A stretch of 64,000 bases of DNA, taken from assembly GCA_022828595.1 (NCBI GenBank), contig JAKGHH010000002.1, positions 64,886,383-64,950,382 of the forward strand, written 5' to 3'. Made by a program: the position numbers and the translations under genes. This stretch comes from Nelumbo lutea. Taxonomy: Eukaryota; Streptophyta; Magnoliopsida; Proteales; Nelumbonaceae. Positions 10,701-24,100 of the stretch are shown here, piece after piece (the stretch's first letter is position 1; each line of letters opens with the position of its first letter). A model generated the notes under the pieces. The model saw only the letters and a list, made by a program, of their open reading frames with translations. It did not search any database and was not told where the DNA came from.

Positions 10701-13700
10701 GAATCAGTCCCCGAATACTTCTTCATACGCTTCCAGCCCTAGCTAGTCCTCACGTGGTCGACTGGACTAGACACACATGAGAAGCCCTAGATAGGCTCTG
10801 ATACCAAGTAGAAGATCAAGATTGTAATCAATCTTGAATTCTAATAGATTTTAGGTTTACAAAAGCAGAAGAAAAGTGAGAGAAAGGAGAAGGAAGAGAA
10901 GAGAAACAGGAGAACACGAGGGGTTGAAAGGAGGGACAGATTCTAACACATATGCCACCACCTCTCTTAGTATCTATAGGTTATGTTCAGTACATAAAGG
11001 AAAGGACAGATCTGCCCTTAGTACTTACATGATAAATAAAGTAAATAAATAACTGAAATAAATAACAACTGAATTAACAAACTGACACTACTATAACTGA
11101 AACAAATAACTACACATGCTGTCCTACGAACACAGTGGGGACCACTGCTGTGGGGCCCACATCAGTGTTCTCTACAGATTCCATTCCTTTAGAGCTAGAG
11201 ATCTAGCTGTTCTTGAGGATGTTGCTTTCCACCAACCCCTAAGAATATTGTCTGTTGAGAATGGTGGAAAAACTATCAGTATGAAGAATTAAGAATTACT
11301 ATTTATGTTGTTGCATTTAGCATATATTGACCCTATTTGAATCAAAACCAATTTGGACGGGTTAGACGGTCCAATAAGATAATGTTGAATTGGACCAATG
11401 CAAACCTAATGGACTTGGTCCATCTGTAATGGATTCATATTGGACTGGATCAGATTGGACCAATATCCAATCCATTAACAGCCCTATTTGTAAACAATCA
11501 GATTGGACTGGGTTGGGTTGAACCAATATATAGTCTCTTGATAGAAGATAAGATTGGGGTTGTCAATGGACCATGTTTGGGTTGGACACTGTAAAGAGAC
11601 AGGGCCGAACGGGTCCTAGTATCTTCTCTCGTAATATTTTTTTCTATTTTCCTGTTAGTTAATGGGCCTCTCTTAATGGGCCTGTTATTTCTTTCTGTTA
11701 GATCTCTTTATGTTACTGCCTAGCTAGCCACCCACTTAAGGGCATACTTGTAATTATTTTAACATTAATTTTTAGTAAAAAGGATTAGAGAAGAAAGGGA
11801 AGGATTATTTGAACCTTTCTTCTTCCTCCTCTTTTCTCCATCTTCTTCTCTTGTACTGCTGCTCTTACTTTTCTTCCTCCTTTTTCTCTCTAATTATTCA
11901 AGTTTACACCTATTTTGAGGATTGCTTTACATCTGACACAATCTGAATTAAAACCAAATTGAACAAGTTGGATAGTCCAATAAGACAATGGATTGGACCA
12001 GTCCAATCCAGTCCAGGTTGAACAGTCCAATAAGACAGTGGATTGGACCAGTCCAGGTTGGACAATCCAATAATACAATGGATTGGACCAGTCCAATTCG
12101 GTCCAGGTTGAGCAGGTTGAACAGTCCAATAAGACAGTGGATTGGACCAGTCCAATCCAGTCCAGGTTGAACAATCCAATAAGACAATGGATTGGACCAG
12201 TCCAATCCGGTCCAGGTTGAACAGTCCAATAAGACAGTGGATTGGACCAGTCCAATCCAGTCCAGGTTGGATAGCCCAATAAGATGGTGGATTGGACATC
12301 CCATTTGTCCTTTCATGTTGTATTTTGTTGCTTCTACTTATTTGTTTGTCCCAAGATATCTTTAACCTACCGTTGGTGGAAAACTTTCCTGTTAGGGTGC
12401 TTGATTTTTTCTTTCAAAACTTCTGATTCTAGTTGAGATTATTAGTATAGTTTTTTATTGGTACTGAAGTATATCTTTTGCTATATTTGTTGCTCTATAA
12501 AATGGACATCAGTTTTTCCCATCTGCGATACGTAAAATCTTATTCAAAACTTTTTTTCTCCTTCCTCAAAATGATATGCTTCTTTTTATTTTATGAAAGA
12601 ATCACATGCTACTTGTTGAAGCATCTTTAGTTTGCTAACTTGATGTGATTTCACTATCCTCATAGATATTTGTTGTGGTTGACAGCAGGTGGTCTATTCC
12701 TTAATGGTTGGTAGTGTCACTGGCCATTCTACGTTTGTTGTGGTTGGATCACATGATCTATTCTTTTCTGTGCCCTCTTCTCTTCATTAAGTCCCATTGA
12801 GAAGCCCTTCTATGGAGGGAGGGTTGCCTGTTTGGATCACATGGTCTATTATTTGATATTTTGTTTTACATTCATGCAAGGGCTGTAAGATGAATGTCAA
12901 AATGTTCATTCCAGTCATTTATCTGCTTCTTATGTTTTTGTTTTCTCATAATCTTCTCTCTTACATTGGATGCTTTGGCCCTTCGCATGAACAGCTTCTC
13001 TGCTTCAAACACCTAGTATTTTTCTGCCTGAGAGGAATTTCACATAGGTTTTATTTGTTTTCCATTTAAAAGGGATAAACAAGCAAAGTTTTGCTTGTGG
13101 AAGAGCCAAAAAACATAATTCATCTTTTATGGATTGGAAAATTTTGTTCCCATTAATGGTGAAACAGATGGAACTTTGAATAAAATACTGTTACTGTTGT
13201 GTTTTATGTGTTATTACGGGTGCTATGGTGACATAAAAGATGATAATCTGTGTCTTATGTATTTGTTATTAGAACTGATCAAAGTGTGTTATGTGCTGCA
13301 GGTGCTAGTTATTGCAGAATATCTCAAGGTTCTGCTTAAGTGGAGCTGAAGGTTATATGGGCTGATCTTCTTTTTGTGAAAGAAGACATACTTGTTGCAA
13401 CTTGCAATTTCTCTGTAATTCAGTAGTAGACATTACTGCATAACTGTATAATATACTCACAGTCACATATACAACAACTGTATAATTCTTGATACAGTTC
13501 TAATTAATGTAGGCTCTATTTCTGCAATTTTTTATATTTTCTGATTTTTTTAATAATATATTTCTGCAATTTTTTTGTTTTTTCTGTGCTTTAATGTAAT
13601 TTTCAAGGTTTCACTTAGTTTGGACTAGATTGGGTCCAATCCGGTCCATTTGCATTTCAATTGGACTGGGTTAGAACCGATTTGTATGGGTTTGGACCGG

Positions 13701-15094
13701 ATTTGGTCCAATCCATTTGTAAATGGACCAATGTTGGACTGGATCGGATTGGACCAAATCCAGTCCAATTGACAGCCCTACTGAGAATGCATCTCAACAT
13801 ATTCAACAGTGCATTAATATCTTTCATGGTGTTTTCAACAGGTTGGTTATATAATGGAAGTTCTATAACAAATTTATTGATTATTAAAAAGATTGATGTA
13901 CAATCAGTAATGTGACAAACACCCCTTGTATGCCTAGCCCCTGCTGGCCACTCACATTTCTTTTACAAAGTCCCACCTTGGGGGATAACTTCCCAGCTCA
14001 TAGTCAACTGCTGACAACCTAGCTGCCCCATATAGTCGATACAGGGCTTAGTTGAGTCAGCTGTTCCACCTCCCTCATTATGTGTCTATATTTCCAAGAA
14101 CCAATGTTGCTTGCTTTCTTTCTTTCTTCCTTTTTTGAAACGTAGAAGGAAAATTTTATTAATGAAAAAGAGAAATGTATTTTGCCCAAGAGAGTGAAAT
14201 TAAAGAGAGATTAAGATTTCAGGTCGAGGTGAGATAGGAAGAAAACTTGTCTCGTTGGTAGGTTAGGGCTTCCAGTAGGGGCAAACCCTAGGGAGAGTAG
14301 TTTCTAGAACATGGTGCTAGAAAAATTTAAAAAAAAAAAAGATTAGCCTCATGGAAGAAAAATTAAATCTCCTTGGATGGCAGGATCACCTTGGTAAGAG
14401 CTACATTGGTGAATCTGCCGACCTATTTTCTCTCCATCTTTAGGATTCCACCCAAGGAAGCTAAGAAGCTAGAGAAATTAATGAGAGACTTTTTGTGGGA
14501 ACCGAGAGATGGTAAAAAGGATCACCTAATTAAGTGGCAGATTGTGTGTAGAAGTAAAGGCTCAGTTTGGAAGGAGTACAAATACAAATATGTGCAGTAC
14601 AAATACAAACAAAATAATACAAAATACAAGGTTTTGCACTCTACATATTTGTATGTGTTCTTTCATTAGGCTCAGTTTGGAAAGAGTACAAATACAAATA
14701 TGTATAGTGCAAATATATAGAAAATAATACAAAATACATGGTTTTGTACTCTACATATTTTTTATTTGTATTCCTTCCAAACTGAGCCAAAGAGAAGGGA
14801 GGATTAGGGTTAGGGAATGTGGTTCAAAAGAATCTAGCCTTGTCGGGCAAATGGTTGTGGTGTTGGCCCCTAGAGCAAGACAACTTGTGGCATGATTCAT
14901 GGCTGTTTAGAGAATGGGTGAGATGCCGGTGTATCACAGCAGGGCTAATTTGGAACACCTTGGAAGGCAATTCACAATATTCTTAGTTTCTTATGTTTGT
15001 GAGGTGTGATGCTTGTTCTAGAAACACAGTTCAATTCTGCGAGAATATTTGGGTCAGAAAAAGAACCTTCTCCCCCTCCTTATTATCTGTCTCA

Positions 15095-15134
<40 letters not shown>

Positions 15135-18100
15135 TTGCCTCAAAATTTATCTCCCATTTGCTTTGCCTCCTCAATAAGGTTTGTTTGGATCCTTCCAAGC
15201 CAAACAAACGGGTTTGGGTTCCTAGATCCAAAGGGACATCTAGTGCTTCTTTTTTTAAGTCCCTCTGCCAATCTTCTTCCCAACAAATCCCTATTAAGGA
15301 AGTTTGGTGCAGGCCAGTTCCCCCTAAGATTATGGTTTCTTGTTGAGAAGTGTTTCATGGGAAAGTAAACACTTCGAATAACTTACACAAAAGAGGAGAC
15401 CGTTCCTTTGTATTTCACCTAACTAGTATAATCTTTGTAGATCTCACAGTGAGGATGAGGATTGCTACCACTTATTAATCTCTTGTTCCTTGGACCTGAG
15501 TAGAGCACAATGATATTTCCCTCCTCATTCCTGAAAACTCCACCTATGCCAAATGGACCTGGATTGCCTTCACTGCTACCATCAAAATTGAGCTTAATGA
15601 AGCCACAAGGGGGTGGAGACCAAACAGGCCTAACCACCTCCTTTCCAGGAGCAGAATCAACTACCTCTCTCCACTTTCTCATCACCTCAATGCAATGAAC
15701 ATCTTTAAAGATGTCCAGAGACTTAACCCAGTGAACCACCTTGATGGTAATAGTTTCAATGACAGTTTCTTTGTTTTTTTCTTTCTCAAGGAAAATGCTT
15801 TGGATCCCTTCCTCCCAAATTGTCCAACACACCATTGCCCTCATGCATCTCCAAAGAAGTCTTCGCCTCTTCCTTGATCAGCTTAGACAAGTAGAAGTGA
15901 ATAGGCTTTGTGCATCTCCAAAGAAGTCTTCCCCTCTCCCTTGTCCAACACACCATTAACCAATATTGAGTAATGATAGGTTTCAATACAACCCAAAATC
16001 CACCTATCACCAAATCCAAAACTTTCCATAAAAACCTTCAAGAAGCCCCAATCCACTAAGTCATATGCCTTCTCCAGATCCAACTTGCAAACAAACCCTT
16101 CATTCCCATTTCTCTTCATATCCTCCGCGCTTTCTTTAGAAATCAGAATCCAACCAGTTATTTGCCTCTCCCTAACAAAAGCCCCTTGATTTTGTGAATT
16201 ATGGAAGAAAGTACAATCCTAATCCTTCAAGATGGCACCTTAGCAATGATCTTGTAGAGGCTATGCAGCAAGTTGATTGGTCTAAAATCCTTAGGATGAC
16301 GAGCCTTTGCGTTCTTTAGTATCAAAGCAATGAAAGTTGAATTTAAAACCAAATTAATAACACCCCTCACAAAAAAAAAAAATCCTCAAAAACTATCAAA
16401 ATGTCATCTTTTAGTATCTCTCAACAATCTTGGTAGAAGGCCATGGTGAACCCATCAGGACCAAGAGCTTTAACCATATCCATAAAGAAAATTGCACTCT
16501 TTATTTCTTCACTATCAAAACTTCTTCCAACCCAATCTGAGACTCCTCTGAAAGCTTAGGCCAATTCAAACTCTATTATTCAACGACTTCCTAAAGATTG
16601 ATTTGAAATGTTCTACAAAAGCTTGATCAATCTCACTCTACTGGTTAATGCTTACCCCATTAACCTCCAACTTTGACACAAGTCTTCTTTCTCCTCCCAT
16701 TTGCTAATGCACAAAAGAATTTAGTATTCCTATCACCCTCCTTAATCCACTTACTCCTTGATTTTTTTTCCTCAAACTGATTTCCACTTTCAATAATAAC
16801 TCCTCCAATTCTTTCTTTAACCTCCATCTTTCATTCCTATCAGTTTCCTCCATAAGACCACCGAATTCCTTTCCATCCAACTCTTTTTAGAAATCAAAGC
16901 TTTCTTTTGTTCCTTAATCCTACCAAAATGTTGTAGATTCCACTAAGGGTGCTCACAGTTCAGTTAACCGAACTGTTGGGCATTTTTTGTAACCGAACCC
17001 GTAGTATCGGTTTTTGGAAAACCGGTAATCAAAACCGAGCCGAAACCTATCTGTTAACCGGTTGACCGGTTCGGCTAACCATCGACTTGGTTTGACAATT
17101 TTTCGTTTTTTAATTTTTATAATATATATTATAAAAATATATATATAAATATAATAAAATATTATAAATATATAAAATATTATATTTTAAATAATAAATA
17201 ATATATCATATATTATAAATATATATCTATATAAAATGCATATTTATTAATTTATAATATATAAAAATATATAGTATATAATATACATAAATATATATAT
17301 AAAATATATAGAAATATATGTATACTAGTCGGTTCAATTAACCACTAGTTTTCTATATTGGTTAACCGAAACCAAACCGGTATCTTCGATTTTTTAAAAA
17401 CACCAAACCAACCGGTTTGGTTAACTAATTTTTCAATTCGGTTTCAGTCGATTTTTCGATTTTCTTTGCTCACCCTAAATTCCACTCCTTGATCTTGCCT
17501 TTAAGTTGTTTCAACTTCCATTGAAACCTCATTCCTTTCCAATTCACCCTTGGGTTTCTTTTCCCACCAAGCTTTAATCCTCTCCTTAAAACCAATAGTA
17601 TGCAACCACATATTCTCAAATCTAAAAGGAGTTGGACATCTACCCTCCAAATTCTCCTCAAAACTGAAAATTGGCCAATGATCCGATGTAACTCTTGGCA
17701 AACCTCTAGAAACTAGACCTCTCCAATGCTCCTCCCAACCAACAATGAATAATAATCTGACCAGTTTAGAGCAAATTGGGTTGGTCTGTGGGTTGGACCA
17801 AGTAAAATTAGAATAAGCAAGAGGAAGTCCTTTCAACCCAAAAGCCCCAATACATTGGTTAAATCTCCTCATGCTTAAATTAATCCTCCATCTCTAATTA
17901 TTAGTCTCTTCCAAAAGTCTTATCACATTAAAATCCCCTCCTAAACACCACCACAAACCCCTAATGTTTTCCAATTCCTTCCAAAAAGTATTCCTTTCCC
18001 TATACTCATTTGGCCCACATATATGCTTGTTAACACCCACTCGAATCCATCTGAGATCTCTTTAATCAAAATAAAAAAATTCCCAATCAACTCCTCTATT

Positions 18101-21100
18101 CCCATTACAATCTCATTATTCCAGTGTCACAATACCACTTGAGGCTCCCCATGCAAGACAGACAGCCCATCTCCATCCCCTAGCTTTCCACTCTCAACCC
18201 ATTTTTTGTCAAAATCCATGACCTTAGATTCTTGGATTAATGATATCGAGCTTCTCCTTCCTAAACATTTTTTTTATTATATTTCTTTTCCATGCTCCCC
18301 CTAAACCTCTAACATTCCAGCTTACAATCTTCACTACAACCTCAAGATTCAACCTAACTTCCAAGCCTCACCTACTTGTTACCTCTCACCCTTCCCTTTC
18401 TTCCACTAAACTCCTTATCCCCTTCTACATCTTTTTTCAATCTCTCCACTTAACTCAATTTACTTTTTCTAACCTTATCTCCCTCCTTATTTTTCAGTAA
18501 GTATAGCCTTGTAACATTAGGCTCATGTACTTTGCACCCCAACTTTTCCACAAACTCTATTACTAGATCATCCCGACCATTCCCATCAACTTTTTCCCCC
18601 CTCCCCCAATTTCATACTTACTTATCTCCTAAATGTGTCCTTTGTTCCTTATCCTCATTTGTACCTTCTTCTATCTCACAGTAATCTCCTTCCTACACTT
18701 CCTTTCTCTTCAGATCCTCAAAACCATCCTCAATCATCTCCCATATTTTTCTACCCCTTGCCTCTTCCTCCTCTACCTTATTATTGAAAACTTCTTCCCT
18801 AACCCTACTATCTTCTTGCGGCAAATGGCAACACTTGGGATTTGAAACATTAGACACAGGCACAAAACACGGGTTAGTGTTTAAAACTGAATTGACACCA
18901 ATACCTGGGACATGGTGAGAGGGAGGCAAGTTTAATTTTTTCCTCATCACAAGGATGGAGTTCAGCAACTTCCTTGGTAGGGGTTTGATCTGGAAAATTA
19001 TCTTTCAAGGAAATACTTCACTGTTTACTACACAAACTCTGTTGCCTATCCTTTCCGAGACTTCCCCTGCCAAGTTTCTAATGATCCTCATCTAATGCCT
19101 TACGGATATCCTTCTTTAGAAGTAAATTTGGTTTGATTTCCCTCTTTGTTGGGTTTCAATGTCCCACCTCTACATCCCTATTGTACTCCACCATAATATT
19201 ACTCTCACCGTCCGCCGCTGAATCTAAAGAAAAGGTTTCATTTGAGCTTTTTTCTTCACCTATAAATAGGATGTCTGTCACTATGTCACTATGTCCGTAA
19301 TGAATCCTCCATCTCTTCCAACACGCCTTCTTCACCAACTTCAGATTCTTCCAAGAAACTTCCTCTGACTCCAAATCATTGAGTTCGTCCTCCGTCTACT
19401 CACAGTCCTCTAGCCTCCCATCCACTATCTATCATATCCTCATCTTCGGATTTCCTTCTTGTATATCTTGGATTAGGGTGCTCATTCATTGCTTGCACCA
19501 CACTCCCTTGCAATGCCTCTACTCTAGGATTCCATTGCAGATCTGATCTCCGCACATAATTCATCTAAATCCTACCATTACCGGCGGCCTAGAACGATGA
19601 TAGACTGAAGGGCTGGTCTACCATCGAAAAATTTTTACTAGTTTTAATTTAGGGGCCAGTTGTTAGACGCCCCTTGAACATCACCTGGTTCACCCTTGTT
19701 ACCCAACCCACTTTATTTCCTTAGTTGATCACATAGCCTAATCGGGTCTAGCAATGGTACCCACTTGTAAGACTTTTGCAAACAATTGTTTCTCAAATAT
19801 GAGTTGGGAATAGTTCGGGCTCAAGTTTCATTAGGCTTGGTTCGAGTTCGAATCTTAAGGCAAGCTCCATTAGTTATTTGGACAGGCTCAACTAATAAAA
19901 ATTTGGGCTTGAAAGCTTGCAAGCCTAGCTTAATTAACATATACACGGTAGACATGGTAGTATGGTACATACATATATTATAAAATATAAAAATTTATCT
20001 AATAATATATTATGAAAATATATTTTTATGTAACATATATTTTATATTCTATATAATATAATATATTTATAAAATATAAAAATATATTCATTTTCAATCT
20101 TTCGAGCCGAACTCGAGCTTGTCGAATATTTAATTGAACCAAGCTTGAATCAAGAAATTGAGCCCAAATCGAATTCAGGCTTAACAGTATTTTAGTCAAA
20201 CTGAGCCAAGACATACAAAAGTTCGGCTCAGCTTGGCTCAATTGCAGCCCTACCCCCAACTGCTCTTTTTCATTGCCCTCTCTCCTTCCACAGCACATGC
20301 CTGCCATGTCATCATCTTCTTCAACCTCATGCCTCTCTCTCCAAAGTGACACTTCACACTCTGTCGCTAACCAGGCCTTACTCCAAAGCCCACCACAAAG
20401 GACTTCAATCGGACGAGGAACACCTGGTTTCATTCCAGCCACTTTGACCACCACTGCTCAGAGATCTGTTGTATCAGTCAACAGTAGAACTCCACCCAAC
20501 GCTTGTACAATTTTGTTAAGATCTTCCAACCGCCACAGATTAAATGGGAGACCAAGAAGTTTGATTTTAAAAGCTCCATCTTCCAGCTCTCTGCTATTAC
20601 ATGATGGAGACCATTTTTCAATCAAGACCAATCCAATTTCAGTTTCCAGATTTTTGAAGTTCGCCACTCTATCACCAGCATCAAGAATGGCTCTCGTCTT
20701 ATCAAAGGGAAGAATATGCACATCTGTTAAAGCTTCAAATTTAACCAGTCACAGCCTGAATCATTCACCTCTCTACCAGCTTTTAACGTTAATTTTTTCT
20801 CCCATTCTCATCTTTCAGCTTCCAAAATCATTTTTTGTGCCTTGTTCAGGCTGATCACCTCAATGCTTTGGTGAAGAACCACTCTTGAGCCTTCACCTGG
20901 ACCTTTTCTTCTATTCCACTCAAGTCTTCTACCACTTTGTCACATGTTGCATTTACTTCTTTGCTTCCAATCTTTTTCCAGAATTGACCTCTTTCTTCAT
21001 CAGGAACCCATGCAGCTTCTCTGAAACCGACTTCCACCACCTACCTTGCTTCAGGGAAACAGACAGATTTTTTTTGCTATTGTGAAAGAACTCTGAGATA

Positions 21101-24100
21101 ACCATGAACCATCCCTTCTGATTATGCTCCAACTCTGCTTGGTACTTCCTTCTTGGCATCTCCAACCATGGTTCAAAGTATTCATACACCTCTGTGTATC
21201 GGCAGAGATGTATCATTACTTTGACCGATAAGCATTGTTTTGTTTTTGTCTTGAATATAATTATAATATATATATATATTATTTTATATTAGAAGGGTTT
21301 TGTAAAAATATCTGTAAACAGGTTTATTGGGGCTCAAAGATACGATACGATACACCTCGTATCGGGTGTACCATGTCGATATTTTGAACCTTATCTCCAA
21401 CCCACATTTTCATCCCACATTCTTGATAGAATAGAGTGCTCCATCAATGAATCCTTTTAAGTCACTGGCTAGCTTCCCATCAAGAAAACAGTTGCCTTTC
21501 CTTCTTCTCTAATCTTCAACAACAGCTGCCCTCGACTTTCTCCTTCCTCCACAGCGAACTTCTTCGCTTCTATCACCAAGTCCTCTTGCCACCCAGTCAC
21601 TGGAATGAAGACTCCTCTCCCTTCTCTCGATGGCACCACTTCATCCCTTCTAAAAGAAAGCTCTGTTTTGCCATATAGAAGAGGATATTAGCTTAAAAGA
21701 GGGTGATATAGCGAAAGGAACCCTTTCTGCTGCCACCATAGCTGCCACAGTGTCATGCTTAAGATCTTGGGTCATGTGAATCTTTTTGCTATACCAACTC
21801 AATCAGGAGAACCATGCCAAAATCCTCAAAGAGTTGGCAAATGTTCGGAAATAAGAATCTAAGGCACATCACAATACCTATTAAATGGGCAACCAGGTAG
21901 TGCACTTCACTCTTTTTATTTTAACAGCAAAGATTAATTATATTAATAGATGAGAAAAAGTTACAACAGTTTGGATGACCATTCACCTAAGAAGACAGCA
22001 TACAACCATAGCCCAAAACAAATTACAATTTATCCCAGAAAAGTTGCTACCTAAATACGCCTTGCTTGGCTAAAGTGTCAGCCATCCCATTAGCTGTCCT
22101 GTGTGCCCAGGAAAAGGAAGCATTCAATTCCTCCTGCAGATTTTCTATCTCCCTTCAGGCATGTCCTGCACTTCACTCATTGCAGTATAAAGAAGCAAGA
22201 ATCTAGAGTACATATTCATGGTGGCACAAAGAGGGGTCAATGTGTGCAACTTAAAGGAGATGACAGGGTGACAGGCTAAACAGTTCTCATTGCTACGGCT
22301 GATTGGAGGTCTTATTACCAAGATACAGTAGTGTCAGAGGACCAACACCTATGAGAATCCAATGCAATGAATGGCCTAAGTCAGCAGAACTCAATTGTTA
22401 TGGGAGTAAGAAGAAAAAAAAGCAGATGCAATCAGTCATAGGGTCTGCCATCTAATTGGTAGGCACAAAAGAGAGCTGCATTGTTTTACAGGGCCTCCTA
22501 TAAACTGATAGAATAAAGAAATACAACTTAATGAAAGAGGTGTCCTGGTTGGCAAGGAAATATTGAATTTTATTTTCAAGCATTTAGCATACATGGTATA
22601 CTCAATAACTCAAAGCAGTAAGTGAGATATATTTAATTAAATGTGCAGGTCGTCAAAGATTCAAATTAAAAGCAATTATGAGACTTTATAAACCTATAGC
22701 TATGGAGGTTCTACGAAGGTTGAACTTACAATAGTGCCACAAGGGTTGAGAACAGATAAACTCTCAATTATAAAGGTATATCAGTGGAATGGGACTAAAG
22801 GGTAGTCGAGGAATGGCCTACAAACAACAGCTCTGGTTCAACAATGGACATAGGATGAGAGAAACCATGTTTTTGGCTAAGAGAGTTGATAAGAACTTTT
22901 ATATGGACACAAATATCAGCCAGTAAGCTAGTAAATGTGCTGACTAAGCAAGAGGAGAGCAGAAGCAATTTGTAATGGGGAATTATTCCCAAAAGGGGCA
23001 GAATTTAATACACAAGTTATGATGAAGGGGTGCTTGGTATATCTATTTGTTGCTGGTTCCTTTTCATAAATTTATAAAGTTTCAAGTTAACAGTAAAAAA
23101 AACAATTATGAAAGAGAAGAGTGCAGGTTGTGGGTATACCAAACCATCTTTATTCTCAATGAATAGGCGTATGGCATCATCAGCTGCTCCACTAGCAATC
23201 ACACCCTCACTGTCATTTGCACAAACAAATCATAATAAATTCTCAATGGAGGGGGAACAGAAAAAAGAAAATAAAAGCAAAAACCCAGATTATTTGTAAG
23301 TGATATAATGAAGATTCTCAATAAGATTAGTATGGTATAAGAGCCAATAATAACTTTCTGAGTAAAATGTTATTTAGTCACAAAAAAAAAAAAAAAAAAC
23401 AACTCCAAGGTCAACTGAGTTGAACATAGCCAAGACATTCCAGTGATCAAAAAAAATAGAATCAATCCATTCCCAGAATGAGTTGCCTAGAACTGAGTCC
23501 ATTTAAGAAATTGATTTGTAAGTCTTTTGATATTGACTAAACTAGGTTCATCCCTTTTCTTTTATCAATGGTTCATCCCTAATTAATAACTGCATCATTT
23601 CTTGGGGGTGCCAATGGGTATTAGATTAACTTTTACCAGATGAACCAGGCCCTAGCTAGTAGATTTAGGTCCAAAATATTGGAGCTGATCAATAATTCAA
23701 GTCAATAGTCCATAAATTAGCATCTGATTAGGAATGAGTCAAATCCAGGTCCAAGAAACACATAGCTGACATAATATTTTAAACTCCAAGGACAATTGAC
23801 TTTAATAAAGTTAATTGAATCTCAGAATTCGTAGCTGAGAATTCAGGCCCATCAAGAACTTAATGGTCATCCCCAATTAATAGCTGCTTCATTTGTTAGG
23901 GGTGTTGATGAATATTAGGTTAATGTTTACCAGGTGAACCAAGCACCAGCTGGTAAGTTTAGGACCTGATCAATAAATCAAGTCCATAGTCCATATTACC
24001 ATCTGATTAGGAATGAGGTCAAATCAATGTCCAATGAAGAATGAACAAGTAGCTGACAAATACATGACTATGCACAATTTCAAAATTTATAAGGTATATA

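Larger units (their letters stand above)
5591..11176 (-). mobile_element. Copia LTR retrotransposon in CIA1 intron 8, sense to the gene
   Basis: 5.59 kb from LTR to LTR, flanked by the 5-bp target duplication GATTC (5586-5590 and 11177-11181). Order on the minus strand: 5' LTR, primer binding site, gag, integrase, reverse transcriptase, RNase H, 3' LTR, the Copia order. LTR ends read TGTAGA...TCTACT instead of ending in CA. The 3' LTR has lost about 49 nt internally, and its first about 30 nt have gone at the junction with RNase H. I count about eight substitutions over some 290 aligned LTR positions, so the insertion is not very recent. All reading frames are broken. Confidence 0.9.
14341..15400 (+). 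mobile_element. L1-type LINE fragment (RT C-terminus and zf-RVT region)
   Basis: [39 protein letters not shown] and [10 protein letters not shown] (14373-14558) are the thumb region of plant L1 reverse transcriptase. After a MITE insertion the homology resumes at 14789 ([23 protein letters not shown]) and continues to 15000. From 15150 on, [20 protein letters not shown] and [11 protein letters not shown] are the zf-RVT domain. About 60 codons between the two parts are missing around a run of 32 A. Frames are broken several times. Confidence 0.82.
15401..21660 (-). mobile_element. L1-type LINE in CIA1 intron 8, near full length but decayed
   Basis: In minus-strand order: ORF1 with a DUF4283-like domain (about 21650-18400), endonuclease (about 18335-17500), reverse transcriptase pieces (about 16950-15880) and RNase H (15844-15419). 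It has been opened by a Mutator-like MITE (21168-21392), a probable hAT-like element (about 19743-20253) and a hAT-like element with an 8-bp duplication (16945-17478). No long intact frame remains. Exact ends are not visible; the 3' boundary is near 15400, next to the oppositely oriented LINE fragment. Confidence 0.78.

Noticed and set aside
11967..12297. CRISPR-like array
   Set aside because: Units are contiguous without variable spacers, and the genome is a plant.
11890..12316. Three overlapping minus-strand ORFs of about 125 codons
   Set aside because: They are readings of a 50-bp minisatellite in all three frames, low in complexity and without family features.
15031..15231. Inverted LINE segment at the 32-A run (minus-strand reading [20 protein letters not shown])
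   Set aside because: The plus-strand reading aligns better with the equivalent region of the LINE at 30.1-30.3 kb ([19 protein letters not shown]), so no inversion is needed.
2722..23215. Two separate genes: the C-terminal WD40 exons (1706-2949) as an independent gene fragment
   Set aside because: The exon 8 donor and exon 9 acceptor agree in phase, and residues 302-303 continue the CIA1 sequence without gap or overlap. One gene with a 20-kb intron explains the data better.
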